DNA of 8,259 bases. It comes from Syntrophomonas sp. Lineage in GTDB: Bacteria; Bacillota; Syntrophomonadia; Syntrophomonadales; Syntrophomonadaceae. A model generated the notes under the pieces. That model saw only the letters and a program-made list of their open reading frames with translations. It was not told the origin of the DNA and did no database searches. The translations under genes and the position numbers were made by a program. Numbering within the stretch: position 1 is the first letter of the stretch; each line of letters opens with the position of its first letter. Below are positions 1-6,860 of this stretch, piece after piece. The stretch lies in the NCBI GenBank assembly GCA_003444615.1, contig DLUN01000177.1:1-8259 (forward strand). The letters run 5' to 3'.

Positions 1-19
1 AGATGTGTATAAGAGACAG
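1..19. other. Residual Nextera/Tn5 mosaic-end adapter
   Basis: The 19 bases AGATGTGTATAAGAGACAG are identical to the Tn5 mosaic-end transfer sequence used in Nextera libraries. They sit at the extreme start of the window. Read in the frame of the following gene they place a TAA stop (10-12) inside what should be the middle of a conserved protein, which supports artificial origin. The genomic sequence starts at about base 20, so this is an untrimmed contig end. Confidence 0.95.
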
Positions 20-555
20 GAGTTGCCTACACTTTTGCCATAGGCAGCCAGCGCATGTATGATTTTATGCACATGAATCCTGGACTGGCTTCATATCCGG
101 TGAATTACACCAATGATCCCCGGGTGATTCAACAGTTGGATAACTTTGTTTCTATCAATAACGCGGTTGAGGTGGATTTATATTCACAGGTAAACGCTGA
201 AAGTAACGATATTATCCAGATTTCTGGTAATGGAGGAATGTGGGATTTCGTTTTAGGAGCGCAGTGGTCTAAAAACGGCAAGAGTTTTATATGTTTAACT
301 TCTACTTTTACCGACAGTGAAGGTAACATGAAATCCAGAATTGTCCCCACATTTTCACCAGCTTCGATTACTACTATTCCACGACAGATGGTGGATTATA
401 TTGTTACTGAGTATGGAGCAGTGCGTCTGAGAGCCAAGCCAACCTGGCAGAGAGCTGAAGAACTGATATCTATTGCTCATCCTGATTTTCGCGATGATTT
501 GATTAAAGAGGCAGCTAAGATGAAGATATGGCGGCGTTCCAACAAAATTAGTTAA
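20..555 (+). CDS. Acetyl-CoA hydrolase/4-hydroxybutyrate-type CoA-transferase, 3' part (5' end cut off by contig edge)
   Basis: This is the C-terminal portion of a class I CoA-transferase of the acetyl-CoA hydrolase/transferase family, cytosolic enzymes that move CoA between acyl-CoA and a free acid such as acetate. The frame is open from codon GTT at 22 and reads [15 protein letters not shown] before the internal ATG at 55, so that ATG is not the start. About 177 residues remain of an expected 430 or so. Visible family marks are GSQRMYDF, the glycine-rich [12 protein letters not shown] (about residues 69-80 of the fragment) and the C-terminal [12 protein letters not shown] with a following AHPDFRDDL. 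The catalytic glutamate lies upstream in this family and is therefore not in the window. The substrate cannot be set from this part: 4-hydroxybutyrate, butyrate or another acyl group are all possible. The gene ends in TAA, directly followed by a strong terminator. Confidence 0.9.
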
Positions 556-564
556 TCAATTAAG

Positions 565-596
565 AAAGCCCACCCCCAGAGGGTGGGCTTTTGTTT
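565..596. terminator. Bidirectional intrinsic terminator between convergent genes
   Basis: The arms AAGCCCACCC (566-575) and GGGTGGGCTT (581-590) pair perfectly over 10 bp around a 5-base loop, extended by one A-T pair. On the plus strand the hairpin is followed by TTTTGTTT. On the minus strand it is followed by TTTCTTAATT. It starts 10 bases after the CoA-transferase stop and 15 bases beyond the stop of the opposing dehydrogenase, so it can end both transcripts. Confidence 0.93.
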
Positions 597-610
597 GCAA
601 TAAAGCCGGT

Positions 611-1375
611 TTATTTGGGAGCCATGCGAATAGCGCCGTCCAGACGGATGGTTTCAGCATTGAGATAGGAGTTTTCCACAATGGCTTGTACCAGATGTGC
701 AAATTCCTCAGGTCTACCGAGTCTTTGCGGCATGGGAATGGATGCAGCCAGAGAATCGCGTGCAGCCTGAGGCAGCTGAGCCAGCATGGGTGTATCAAAA
801 GTTCCGGGAGCAATGGTGTTTACCCGAATCAGATGTCTGGACAGGTCACGGGCAATCGGGAGAGTCATAGCATGTACGCCGCCTTTGGTTGCGGAGTAGG
901 CTGCCTGGCCAATCTGTCCATCAAAGGCAGCTACGGAAGCTACGTTGATGATAACGCCTTTTTCACCGTCTTCGGGCTCATTTTTATCCATTTGGAAAGC
1001 GGCATTACTGAGCATGTTGAATGCGCCCACCAGGTTAATGTCGACAACCATCTTAAACCAGTCGATGTTCCAGGGGCCATCCTTGTTAAAGGTACGTCCT
1101 GCACTACCGATACCAGCATTGTTGACCAGGATATGCAGAGCTCCGAATTTGTCAACAGCAGCCTTAATAGTGGCTTTCACGTCATCGGTGGAAGTAACAT
1201 TACACTTTACAAAAAGGGCTCTGTCACCCAATTTGGCGGCCAAAGCATTGCCTTTTTCTTCATTAAGGTCAGCAATGACCACATTGGCACCGGCTTCATG
1301 CAGACGGACAGCTGCAGCTTCACCTAGACCGGATGCTCCACCGGTTACGATAGCAGTTTTTCCAGCGATCTTCAT
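611..1375 (-). CDS. SDR-family 3-hydroxyacyl-CoA dehydrogenase (type-2/HSD10-like)
   Basis: A 254-residue classical short-chain dehydrogenase, full length for the family, expected to be a soluble oligomeric NAD-dependent enzyme. The Rossmann motif TGGASGLG spans residues 11-18, and Asp36 at the end of the second strand favours NAD over NADP. NNAG is at 85-88. The catalytic residues are Asn114, Ser147, Tyr160 and Lys164 (YSATK). The stretches GVIINVASVAAF, GQAAYSATKGG, MTLPIARDL, HLVQAIVEN and the ending RLDGAIRMAP closely follow the mammalian type-2 3-hydroxyacyl-CoA dehydrogenase (HSD17B10) group rather than FabG. The likely reaction is therefore oxidation of 3-hydroxyacyl-CoA (beta-oxidation or butyrate-type metabolism), though alcohol or steroid substrates are not excluded. 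The ATG start has AAGGAG about 12 bases upstream, a slightly long spacing. It converges on a CoA-transferase gene, and both fit acyl-CoA metabolism. Confidence 0.92.
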   Translation of the reverse strand: MKIAGKTAIVTGGASGLGEAAAVRLHEAGANVVIADLNEEKGNALAAKLGDRALFVKCNVTSTDDVKATIKAAVDKFGALHILVNNAGIGSAGRTFNKDGPWNIDWFKMVVDINLVGAFNMLSNAAFQMDKNEPEDGEKGVIINVASVAAFDGQIGQAAYSATKGGVHAMTLPIARDLSRHLIRVNTIAPGTFDTPMLAQLPQAARDSLAASIPMPQRLGRPEEFAHLVQAIVENSYLNAETIRLDGAIRMAPK

Positions 1376-1460
1376 ACTATCCCTTCACTCCTTTTTATTT
1401 TTTTGAGGTAAGAGATGTAAATCAGGGTATACTTCCCCTTATTCACCCCCCTTATCCGCA

Positions 1461-1495
1461 ATGGCAGACTTTTTCTCAAATGCCTACTCTGCCAT
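1461..1495. promoter_or_regulatory. 8-bp inverted repeat, possible operator for the dehydrogenase gene
   Basis: ATGGCAGA (1461-1468) and TCTGCCAT (1488-1495) form a perfect inverted repeat with a 19-base spacer. It lies just downstream of the candidate minus-strand promoter at 1505-1533 and upstream of the dehydrogenase start. That position suits a repressor site or a leader hairpin. No binding family is recognised. Confidence 0.35.
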
Positions 1496-1504
1496 ATATT
1501 CTTT

Positions 1505-1533
1505 ATATTACCACAAAGTAGCTATAGTGATAA
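1505..1533 (-). promoter_or_regulatory. Candidate sigma-A promoter for the dehydrogenase gene
   Basis: On the minus strand TTATCA (1533-1528) and TAATAT (1510-1505) are 17 bases apart. Each box matches four of six consensus positions, so this is a weak call. The predicted transcript start, near 1498, falls at the edge of the ATGGCAGA inverted repeat. Confidence 0.35.
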
Positions 1534-1625
1534 GTCCATAATCCTATAATGGTGAAAAAAAAGTACTGATGAGTGAAAACATAAGAAGTGTTGTGTTTTA
1601 TAGTGACGAATATGTTGAACAACCA

Positions 1626-1655
1626 TTGATAAAAGATTGGCAGCATTGGTACTAT
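1626..1655 (+). promoter_or_regulatory. Candidate extended -10 promoter for the thioredoxin-like gene
   Basis: TTGATA (1626-1631) and TACTAT (1650-1655) are 18 bases apart. TG at 1647-1648 one base before the -10 box gives an extended -10 element. The predicted start near 1662 leaves a short leader of about 30 bases before the ATG at 1691. Confidence 0.5.
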
Positions 1656-1690
1656 AGAATGAAATCTTGAACAACCGGAGGTGGGGAATT

Positions 1691-2119
1691 ATGTCAACCC
1701 GCGGTTTATTTATAATTGGACTTATTGTTGTCTTGGCAGCTCTTATTTTTATAAATAATAGGCCGCCGGCAGAGGAGGTAAGCCCGGCAGGTGAAACTGC
1801 TGCGGCACAAATTGAAAGAGTCTTACAAGAGGGAAAACCGGCTTGGTTGTTTTTCCGTACCAGTTCCTGCCCAGCCTGTGTGGAGCTGAAAAGGTCTTTT
1901 GACAGTCTGCAGGAGGAGTATGAGGGTCGGGTGGTTTTTATAGATATAAACCTAGATGATGATCGCAATGGCCAATTGGGAAGGGAATACCGTATTGGTT
2001 ATGTTCCTCAGACCTATATTATTAATGCCGAAGGGCAAACGACTTATCAAATGGTAGGCACTATACCAGTTGAGGAATTGCGCAGTGAGCTGGATAAGGC
2101 TGCTGAATCCATGGATTAG
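1691..2119 (+). CDS. Membrane-anchored thioredoxin-like protein (CPAC active site)
   Basis: A 142-residue thioredoxin-fold protein. Residues 5-22 (GLFIIGLIVVLAALIFIN) form an uncleaved signal-anchor helix after a short positive N-terminus, so the catalytic domain should lie outside the membrane. The redox motif FFRTSSCPAC places cysteines at 60 and 63, and the cis-proline of the fold is Pro106 in GYVPQTYI. Its role is probably thiol-disulfide exchange on exported proteins or cytochrome/envelope maturation, but no CcdA/DsbD-type electron donor is next to it and the partner is unknown. The ATG at 1691 is chosen because GGAGGTG (1677-1683) lies 7 bases before it. A longer frame from TTG at 1667 would translate the ribosome site itself. 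The gene appears monocistronic, with 224 bp to the next gene. Confidence 0.88.
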   Translation: MSTRGLFIIGLIVVLAALIFINNRPPAEEVSPAGETAAAQIERVLQEGKPAWLFFRTSSCPACVELKRSFDSLQEEYEGRVVFIDINLDDDRNGQLGREYRIGYVPQTYIINAEGQTTYQMVGTIPVEELRSELDKAAESMD

Positions 2120-2275
2120 CGGTTTGTAGGCCACATGAGAGTAGGCCACCCACAAGATATTTTCAAAAGCAGGCAGTTCTAAAAGACCTAATACGCCATA
2201 ACATTTATAGTGAAGGATACTGTCTTAAGCTGTCGCAATAATTAGTGATTCCGTGATGACAAGATACTCACTAGC

Positions 2276-2304
2276 TTGTACCTCTGACCTAGATTTAGTA
2301 CAAT
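2276..2304 (+). promoter_or_regulatory. Candidate promoter for the degV-family gene
   Basis: TTGTAC (2276-2281) and TACAAT (2299-2304) are separated by 17 bases. The -10 box matches five of six consensus bases, the -35 box only three. A strong AGGAGG ribosome site (2331-2336) follows, 7 bases before the ATG. Confidence 0.42.
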
Positions 2305-2343
2305 CATAAGGAATTCTTCCCTTAGAGGAGAGGAGGGCTTGGA

Positions 2344-3189
2344 ATGGCTATACACCTCTATGCTGATAACGCCTGTGATCTGGACCTGGATTACTTAAAC
2401 AGTTTGAGTGTAAAATTATTTCATATGCCGGTTACCATCAAGGATAACACTTATCGAGATAGACTTACTATTAATCCTCCTGAATTTTATCGCCTTATAT
2501 CTGAGCCGGGGGTTATGCCAACTACAGCTCAAATTACCCCAGGAGAGTTCCAAACAGAATTCGAAAAAATAATATCGGAAACCGAAGATGATATAATTTA
2601 TATTGCTTTTTCTTCGGCACTGAGCGGGACTTATGAATCAGCCTGCTTGGCTCGAGATTTGGTTGATCCGAAAAGGATAACGGTAATAGATTCTAAGAGT
2701 GCCTCAGTGGGTTATGGTTTAACGGTTATAAAAGCAGCGCAGGCTATTGCTGCTGGAAAGAGTAAAGATGAAGTCATCGCTGAGATAAAAGACAGTATTA
2801 GGCGAATTCAGCACTTGTTTATAGTGGGGAGTTTTGACATGCTGAAACGCGGTGGGCGAGTAAGCTCTACATCAGCCGCACTGGGTAACCTGCTCAATAT
2901 TAAGCTGCTTTTGCATTTCGTTGATGGTGCTATAGTACCCCTGGAAAAAGTTCATGGTTTTAAAAAAGCGCGCAGGAGAATGCTGGAGATAATGGAGGAA
3001 CGGGGCAGCAACCTGGCTGATCAACTGATAGGTATCAACCATTCCAATGACTATGAAGGTGCCCTGGAATTAAAAAGTCTGATTGAAGAGCGATTTGGCT
3101 GTAAAAATTTTGTAATAAGTGAAATCGGAGCAGCTATTGGCTCCCATGTGGGTGCCGGTACTTTATCTGTGTTTTTCCTGACTGAATAA
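2344..3189 (+). CDS. DegV-family fatty-acid-binding protein
   Basis: A 281-residue full-length DegV protein. Family members bind a fatty acid in a buried pocket; in Firmicutes, FakB paralogues present it to the FakA kinase for acyl-phosphate formation and phospholipid synthesis. Visible family motifs in order are TTAQITPGEF (60-69, carboxylate-binding loop), SSALSGTY (90-97), DSKSAS (116-121), LKRGGRVS (167-174) and the C-terminal IGAAIGSHVGAGTL (261-274), which carries the conserved histidine near the lipid carboxylate. No FakA-type DAK-domain gene is in the window, so a FakB role is inferred from family only. The protein has no signal peptide and is expected to be cytosolic. Its promoter and a terminator 20 bases after the stop suggest a single-gene unit. 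It stands before the phospholipid genes psd and pssA, which fits a lipid theme. Confidence 0.93.
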   Translation: MAIHLYADNACDLDLDYLNSLSVKLFHMPVTIKDNTYRDRLTINPPEFYRLISEPGVMPTTAQITPGEFQTEFEKIISETEDDIIYIAFSSALSGTYESACLARDLVDPKRITVIDSKSASVGYGLTVIKAAQAIAAGKSKDEVIAEIKDSIRRIQHLFIVGSFDMLKRGGRVSSTSAALGNLLNIKLLLHFVDGAIVPLEKVHGFKKARRRMLEIMEERGSNLADQLIGINHSNDYEGALELKSLIEERFGCKNFVISEIGAAIGSHVGAGTLSVFFLTE

Positions 3190-3208
3190 TGCTGCCTAAC
3201 ATAATTCG

Positions 3209-3242
3209 ACCCCCTGTTGGTTTTAGCAGGGGGTTTGTTGTT
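3209..3242 (+). terminator. Intrinsic terminator after the degV-family gene
   Basis: ACCCCCTG (3209-3216) pairs with CAGGGGGT (3227-3234) in a perfect 8-bp GC-rich stem with a 10-base loop, followed by TTGTTGTT. It lies 20 bases beyond the DegV stop and separates it from psd. Confidence 0.88.
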
Positions 3243-3346
3243 CAGTTTGTCAGTTGGGCAATTATTTTCCCCAATAAGTTCGAATTGTGTTAAAGTAACA
3301 TAAACAAAGGTGTGTCTGTCTGAAAGCTTGGGAGAATGGTGCATAT

Positions 3347-3991
3347 ATGAAGCATGAAGAGATAATTGTTCGCGAAGGATGGATGTTTATAGCCATACCT
3401 GCCTTGCTATCGGTGGTCTGTTTTTTGCTCCACTGGATAATACCAGGCCTAGTTTTTGCTGTATTAGCTTTGTTTTGCCTATTCTTTTTTCGCAATCCTA
3501 CTCGGACTATTCCCCAGGAGGCGGGTGTGGTAGTTGCGCCTGCTGATGGCAGGGTAATGGATATCACCCGGATGGAAGAACCGCTATTTATGAACGGAGA
3601 GGCCGTTAGAATAAGTATTTTTTTGAGTCTGTTTAATGTACATATTAACCGCATGCCTGTTGATGGCATGATTGAAATTATTCAGCCTGTTTCCGGACTG
3701 TATCTTCCTGCATATAATGTTGAAGCAGGGTCCAAAAGCCAACGCAACTATATTGGTATTTCCAGTGATGTTGGTAGGCTGATCGTGGTGCAGATTACTG
3801 GTGCGATAGCACGAAGACTGGTCTGCTGGGCTAAGGTGGGGCAGTATATGCCTCGCGGGGAGAGGTTTGGACTTATCCGTTTTGGCTCCTGTACGGAAGT
3901 GTATCTGCCCAGTCATGCAGATATACAGGTTGCCGTGGGAGATAAGATTAGGGGGGGAAACAGTGTCATTGCCAAGTTTCAATCATGCTAA
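3347..3991 (+). CDS. psd: Phosphatidylserine decarboxylase, short (archaeal-type) form
   Basis: A 214-residue proenzyme of the short phosphatidylserine decarboxylase class, which converts phosphatidylserine to phosphatidylethanolamine at the membrane. Two hydrophobic segments (about 12-30 and 32-48) anchor it. Then follow FRNPTR (48-53), PADGRV (65-70) and NVHINR (97-102), all conserved in the family. The self-cleavage site is Gly180-Ser181 in IRFGSCTEVYLP; Ser181 should become the pyruvoyl group of the small subunit. The ATG at 3347 has GGTG 5 bases upstream and GGGAGA about 12 bases upstream, so the ribosome site is mediocre. I found no convincing promoter between the preceding terminator and the start. 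Its last 29 bases overlap pssA, whose product makes its substrate, so the two form an operon. Confidence 0.93.
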   Translation: MKHEEIIVREGWMFIAIPALLSVVCFLLHWIIPGLVFAVLALFCLFFFRNPTRTIPQEAGVVVAPADGRVMDITRMEEPLFMNGEAVRISIFLSLFNVHINRMPVDGMIEIIQPVSGLYLPAYNVEAGSKSQRNYIGISSDVGRLIVVQITGAIARRLVCWAKVGQYMPRGERFGLIRFGSCTEVYLPSHADIQVAVGDKIRGGNSVIAKFQSC

Positions 3992-4520
3992 AGCGGCTTT
4001 TATGGTGACCATGTGTAATCTGATGTGTGGTTTTCTTGCCTTGGTCTGTGTTACCCAGGGATGGTTTACAGAGGCCGCGGTGTTGATTATACTGGCGGCT
4101 GTATGTGACAGCCTGGATGGCAGAATTGCTCGACGAGGTCATGTAGTTACTGACATGGGAAAGGAATTGGATTCTTTATGTGATATAGTGTCCTTTGGAG
4201 CTGCCCCAGCCTTGCTGGTCTATGTGCAGTTTTTTGCTCCCCATATGTCCCTGGTAGCTATGTTAGCGGCTTTATTTTTTGTGGTATGCGGAGCATACCG
4301 TTTAGCCCGTTTTAATATCTCTCATCATCCCGATCATTTTGTGGGTATACCCATTACCCTGGCAGGAATTGTTTTGGCATTGTTAGCCTGGCTGGGAAGT
4401 GGTCTATCGGGAAAAGTTATGATTGCCGCTTTATTGATTTTAGGCGTTTTGATGATCAGTACTATTAAAGTTCCCAAACCCTTGCACCGTTCAATACCTG
4501 AAGAAGAGGTTTCGTTATAG
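3963..4520 (+). CDS. pssA: CDP-diacylglycerol-serine O-phosphatidyltransferase
   Basis: A 185-residue integral-membrane enzyme of the CDP-alcohol phosphatidyltransferase family, expected to join CDP-diacylglycerol and L-serine to phosphatidylserine. The complete signature DxxDGxxAR-x8-GxxxDxxxD spans residues 49-74, with Asp49, Asp52, Asp70 and Asp74 as metal and catalytic residues. Several hydrophobic helices surround it, and YRLARFN after the motif is typical of the serine-using subgroup. The GTG at 3963 is chosen because a G-rich ribosome site AGGGGGGG (3950-3957) lies 5 bases before it. An ATG at 3867 in the same frame would put 32 unrelated residues inside psd. The gene starts within psd, which suggests translational coupling. 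It overlaps the opposing glycosyltransferase gene by 6 bases at its 3' end, with no terminator between them. Confidence 0.92.
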   Translation: MSLPSFNHAKAAFMVTMCNLMCGFLALVCVTQGWFTEAAVLIILAAVCDSLDGRIARRGHVVTDMGKELDSLCDIVSFGAAPALLVYVQFFAPHMSLVAMLAALFFVVCGAYRLARFNISHHPDHFVGIPITLAGIVLALLAWLGSGLSGKVMIAALLILGVLMISTIKVPKPLHRSIPEEEVSL

Positions 4521-5567
4521 TCTATTGGGGCTTTTAATGCGGGCAGGTACGGAAATATTGTTTTCCAGGATAGATTGATAGATTTGCAGGTAGTCTTCTA
4601 CCATGCGTTCCACACAGAAATGCCCGGCGACCCACTGGCGGCATTGCCAGCGGTCGATTTTTGATAAACGGGCGACACTTTCGCAGGCTTCCTCAACGTT
4701 GTCTACCAGAAATCCAGTTTGCTGGTGGACAATCACTTCTGGCATCGATCCCTTATTAAAAGCTATTACCGGTGTTCCGCAGGCCATCGCTTCGATTACA
4801 CTTAAGCCGAAGGGCTCCTTAAAATGAATAGGATGCAGCAGGGCTAAAGCATTTCCCAGTAAATCATTGCGCTGAGCCGGGCCTACAGTGCCCAGATATA
4901 CTACCTGTTTGTTGTCAATATGAGGAGCTACTTGCCGGTTGAAATATTCCTTATCCTGAATGATACCCGCCATGAGTAAACGATGCCCGCTGAGCCGGGC
5001 AATATCTATAGCTTCCCTGGTGCCTTTGTCAGGATGAATGCGTCCAAAGTAGAGTAAGTATTCTCCCGGGCGGTCACGATAAGTGAACTCATCAAGTTGG
5101 ATACCATGGTACACTGTAGCCAGATAGCGCAGGTCAGGACTTCTATCAGCATTGCTAATGGAAATGTAATAGCTGCTGTCCTGATATGCACGATATACCG
5201 GCAGTATTTTTGATGAAGAAAAGCCATGGATAGTTGTTACCATGGGGGTGGATGTTAACCGGGAAAAGACCAGGGGCAGAAAGTCATAGTGATTGTGAAT
5301 AAGGTCAAACTGGTTTGCCTGCTCGAACAGGTGGGCTATGTGCATGGCTTCCCACACTTTGGCATCTATTTGGGGGTTTTCTTCATAAGGAAATGGGCAC
5401 ACATAGTCTAACCGGGCCTGGGTAATGGAATCACCGGTAGCAAAAAGGGTGACATCTATCCCTCTACTGACTAATCCTTCGGTTAATAAGGAGACCACTC
5501 TTTCCCAGGGGCCATAGCTGCGGGGAGGGGTTCTCCAGGCAATGGGGGCTAGCATAGCTATTTTCAT
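4515..5567 (-). CDS. GT4-family glycosyltransferase
   Basis: A 350-residue cytosolic or membrane-associated retaining glycosyltransferase with a GT-B fold. The N-terminal acceptor domain starts with MKIAMLAPIAWRTPP and has GPWE at 19-22 and the HNHYD region at 91-95. The donor domain has FGRIHPDKG (174-182) and the GT4 EX7E motif in KEPFGLSVIEAMACGTPVIA, with Glu251 and Glu259. The donor (GDP-mannose, UDP-glucose or similar) and the acceptor cannot be told. The ATG has AAAGGAG 7-8 bases upstream. It starts 18 bases after the stop of a glycoside-hydrolase-like gene on the same strand, so the two are almost certainly co-transcribed. Their joint product is unknown. The stop overlaps the end of pssA by 6 bases. 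Confidence 0.9.
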   Translation of the reverse strand: MKIAMLAPIAWRTPPRSYGPWERVVSLLTEGLVSRGIDVTLFATGDSITQARLDYVCPFPYEENPQIDAKVWEAMHIAHLFEQANQFDLIHNHYDFLPLVFSRLTSTPMVTTIHGFSSSKILPVYRAYQDSSYYISISNADRSPDLRYLATVYHGIQLDEFTYRDRPGEYLLYFGRIHPDKGTREAIDIARLSGHRLLMAGIIQDKEYFNRQVAPHIDNKQVVYLGTVGPAQRNDLLGNALALLHPIHFKEPFGLSVIEAMACGTPVIAFNKGSMPEVIVHQQTGFLVDNVEEACESVARLSKIDRWQCRQWVAGHFCVERMVEDYLQIYQSILENNISVPARIKSPNRL

Positions 5568-5585
5568 GCATCTTCTCCTTTGACG

Positions 5586-6797
5586 CTAACCACGGCTTTG
5601 CAGGAGGTTAGTCAGCTCATCTTTATAAACCTTAAACCATTTTTGCAAATTGCCAATGGGATCATCATAATACCGTTCCGGATCCTCATGTAGCAGCCAG
5701 GACGGCAGCTCCAGGCTTAACCGGGGCTGGCCGCCCCATGCTCCCAAAGTAGCTAGAGCTGGTTTTACAGAACCATCCCAATGGGTCAGCCCAAAATACC
5801 TTTCATGCTGCTTATCATCGAGGGGCGGTTTGTCATACAATTCAGGATGATAATCAGCAAAGCACCAGCCCAAAGCTCCTATCATACCAGTGGAATGCAA
5901 GAGAAATAATGCCTGTCGATAGTATTCCTCAATCTGCTCCTCCGACCACAGAGGTGTGCTGATGGCAGAGGCCGGTGGATCTAAATCAATAGGTTTGGTC
6001 GGCCACCCAAACTCCTGAAACAGTACCGGGGCACCTCCTCCTAGCCATGTGGTAATTGTCCCCAGGAAAGGCAGGAGATAAACATCTTCATTATCAACCC
6101 AGGAAAGATAAAACGCATAACCGTGCATACTCAAGAAATCACAATAGCGGGCTGAATCCTGGGGCCAGAGGTGACGGTCTTCTTCCAAATCTTCAGCATG
6201 CATTCCCAGAGTAACTTTACTACCAGGATGGGCATTTTGTATAGCTTTAACCATTTCTGATAGCCACTGTTGTCCAGTTTGGCGATCGGGAGGGATGCAG
6301 CAGTTGGAGGGTTCGTTGCCCAGATCGTAAGCGGTTACCGCCGGGTGTCCGCGTAGGGAAGAGCATACTTTTTGGATTTGCAGTAGTTGAGCCTGCCTGA
6401 TATACATGTCCTGATACAAATTGCGAATGGCCTGATGACTTATTCTTCCCTGGCTGTATACCGGAAAACGCTGGGGCTGCTGCTCTGGTTTTAATACCCA
6501 TGGGGGAATCCAGTTTACTCCACTCATATGTCCGCAGAAAAAAGTAGGCATCAAATTAAGATGGTGAGCATAAGCCAGATCAGCTGTGATTAGCAAATTA
6601 TCCAGACGAGAGCGGTCTATTTGTTCGGGCTCAGGCTGAAAATCTTCCCAGGTAAGGAATATCCGTATGGTCTGTATTCCGCAGGCATTTAACAAAGCGA
6701 AGTCTCGATCTACCTCAGCCGCATCGAACGCTTTCCACCAATACATGGCTTTGTGGGCGGGCCAATAATTTACACCGGTTACGAACTTATCCTGCAT
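5586..6797 (-). CDS. GH5-like (clan GH-A) glycoside hydrolase, cytosolic
   Basis: A 403-residue TIM-barrel glycosidase resembling cellulase/beta-mannanase families. The likely acid/base is Glu162 in YDLGNEPSN at the end of strand 4. The likely nucleophile is Glu262 in VLFQEFGWPT at the end of strand 7. His225 in SMHGYAFY and the late ALGWCFADY segment also fit clan GH-A. The protein is unusually tryptophan-rich (GVNYWP and MYWW near the start). There is no signal peptide, so it should act inside the cell on an oligosaccharide or glycoconjugate rather than on external polymer. The ATG at 6797 is preferred over TTG at 6809 because GGTGATC, the 3' part of the full Shine-Dalgarno sequence, lies just before it with correct alignment. 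It is the first gene of an operon with the GT4 gene. The substrate is unknown. Confidence 0.85.
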   Translation of the reverse strand: MQDKFVTGVNYWPAHKAMYWWKAFDAAEVDRDFALLNACGIQTIRIFLTWEDFQPEPEQIDRSRLDNLLITADLAYAHHLNLMPTFFCGHMSGVNWIPPWVLKPEQQPQRFPVYSQGRISHQAIRNLYQDMYIRQAQLLQIQKVCSSLRGHPAVTAYDLGNEPSNCCIPPDRQTGQQWLSEMVKAIQNAHPGSKVTLGMHAEDLEEDRHLWPQDSARYCDFLSMHGYAFYLSWVDNEDVYLLPFLGTITTWLGGGAPVLFQEFGWPTKPIDLDPPASAISTPLWSEEQIEEYYRQALFLLHSTGMIGALGWCFADYHPELYDKPPLDDKQHERYFGLTHWDGSVKPALATLGAWGGQPRLSLELPSWLLHEDPERYYDDPIGNLQKWFKVYKDELTNLLQSRG

Positions 6798-6860
6798 ATT
6801 GATCACCAACAGTTTTACATTTAGTATCAGTAAAGAACAGAATCATATACACAAAAATAG

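Larger units (their letters stand above)
1376..1690. other. Divergent intergenic region without a gene
   Basis: This 315-bp AT-rich region separates the minus-strand dehydrogenase from the plus-strand thioredoxin-like gene. I see no conserved coding frame and no RNA gene in it. It holds the candidate promoters for both directions, the ATGGCAGA/TCTGCCAT inverted repeat, and an isolated TATAAT (1545-1550, plus) with no credible -35 box at the right distance. Confidence 0.6.

Noticed and set aside
945..1406. Plus-strand open frames over the dehydrogenase gene (686-1327 and 945-1406)
   Set aside because: They are shadows of the clearly conserved minus-strand SDR gene and show no domain-like sequence.
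1667..1690. TTG start at 1667 extending the thioredoxin-like protein by 8 residues
   Set aside because: The extension translates the ribosome site GGAGGTG itself; the ATG at 1691 is correctly spaced from it.
2126..2149. Direct repeat GTAGGCCAC (2126-2134 and 2141-2149) after the thioredoxin-like gene
   Set aside because: Two 9-base copies 15 bases apart with no further copies or palindromic structure. Too little to call an operator or a repeat array.
3867..3962. ATG at 3867 as the start of pssA
   Set aside because: It would add 32 residues from inside psd with no similarity to the family and no ribosome site; GTG 3963 has one.
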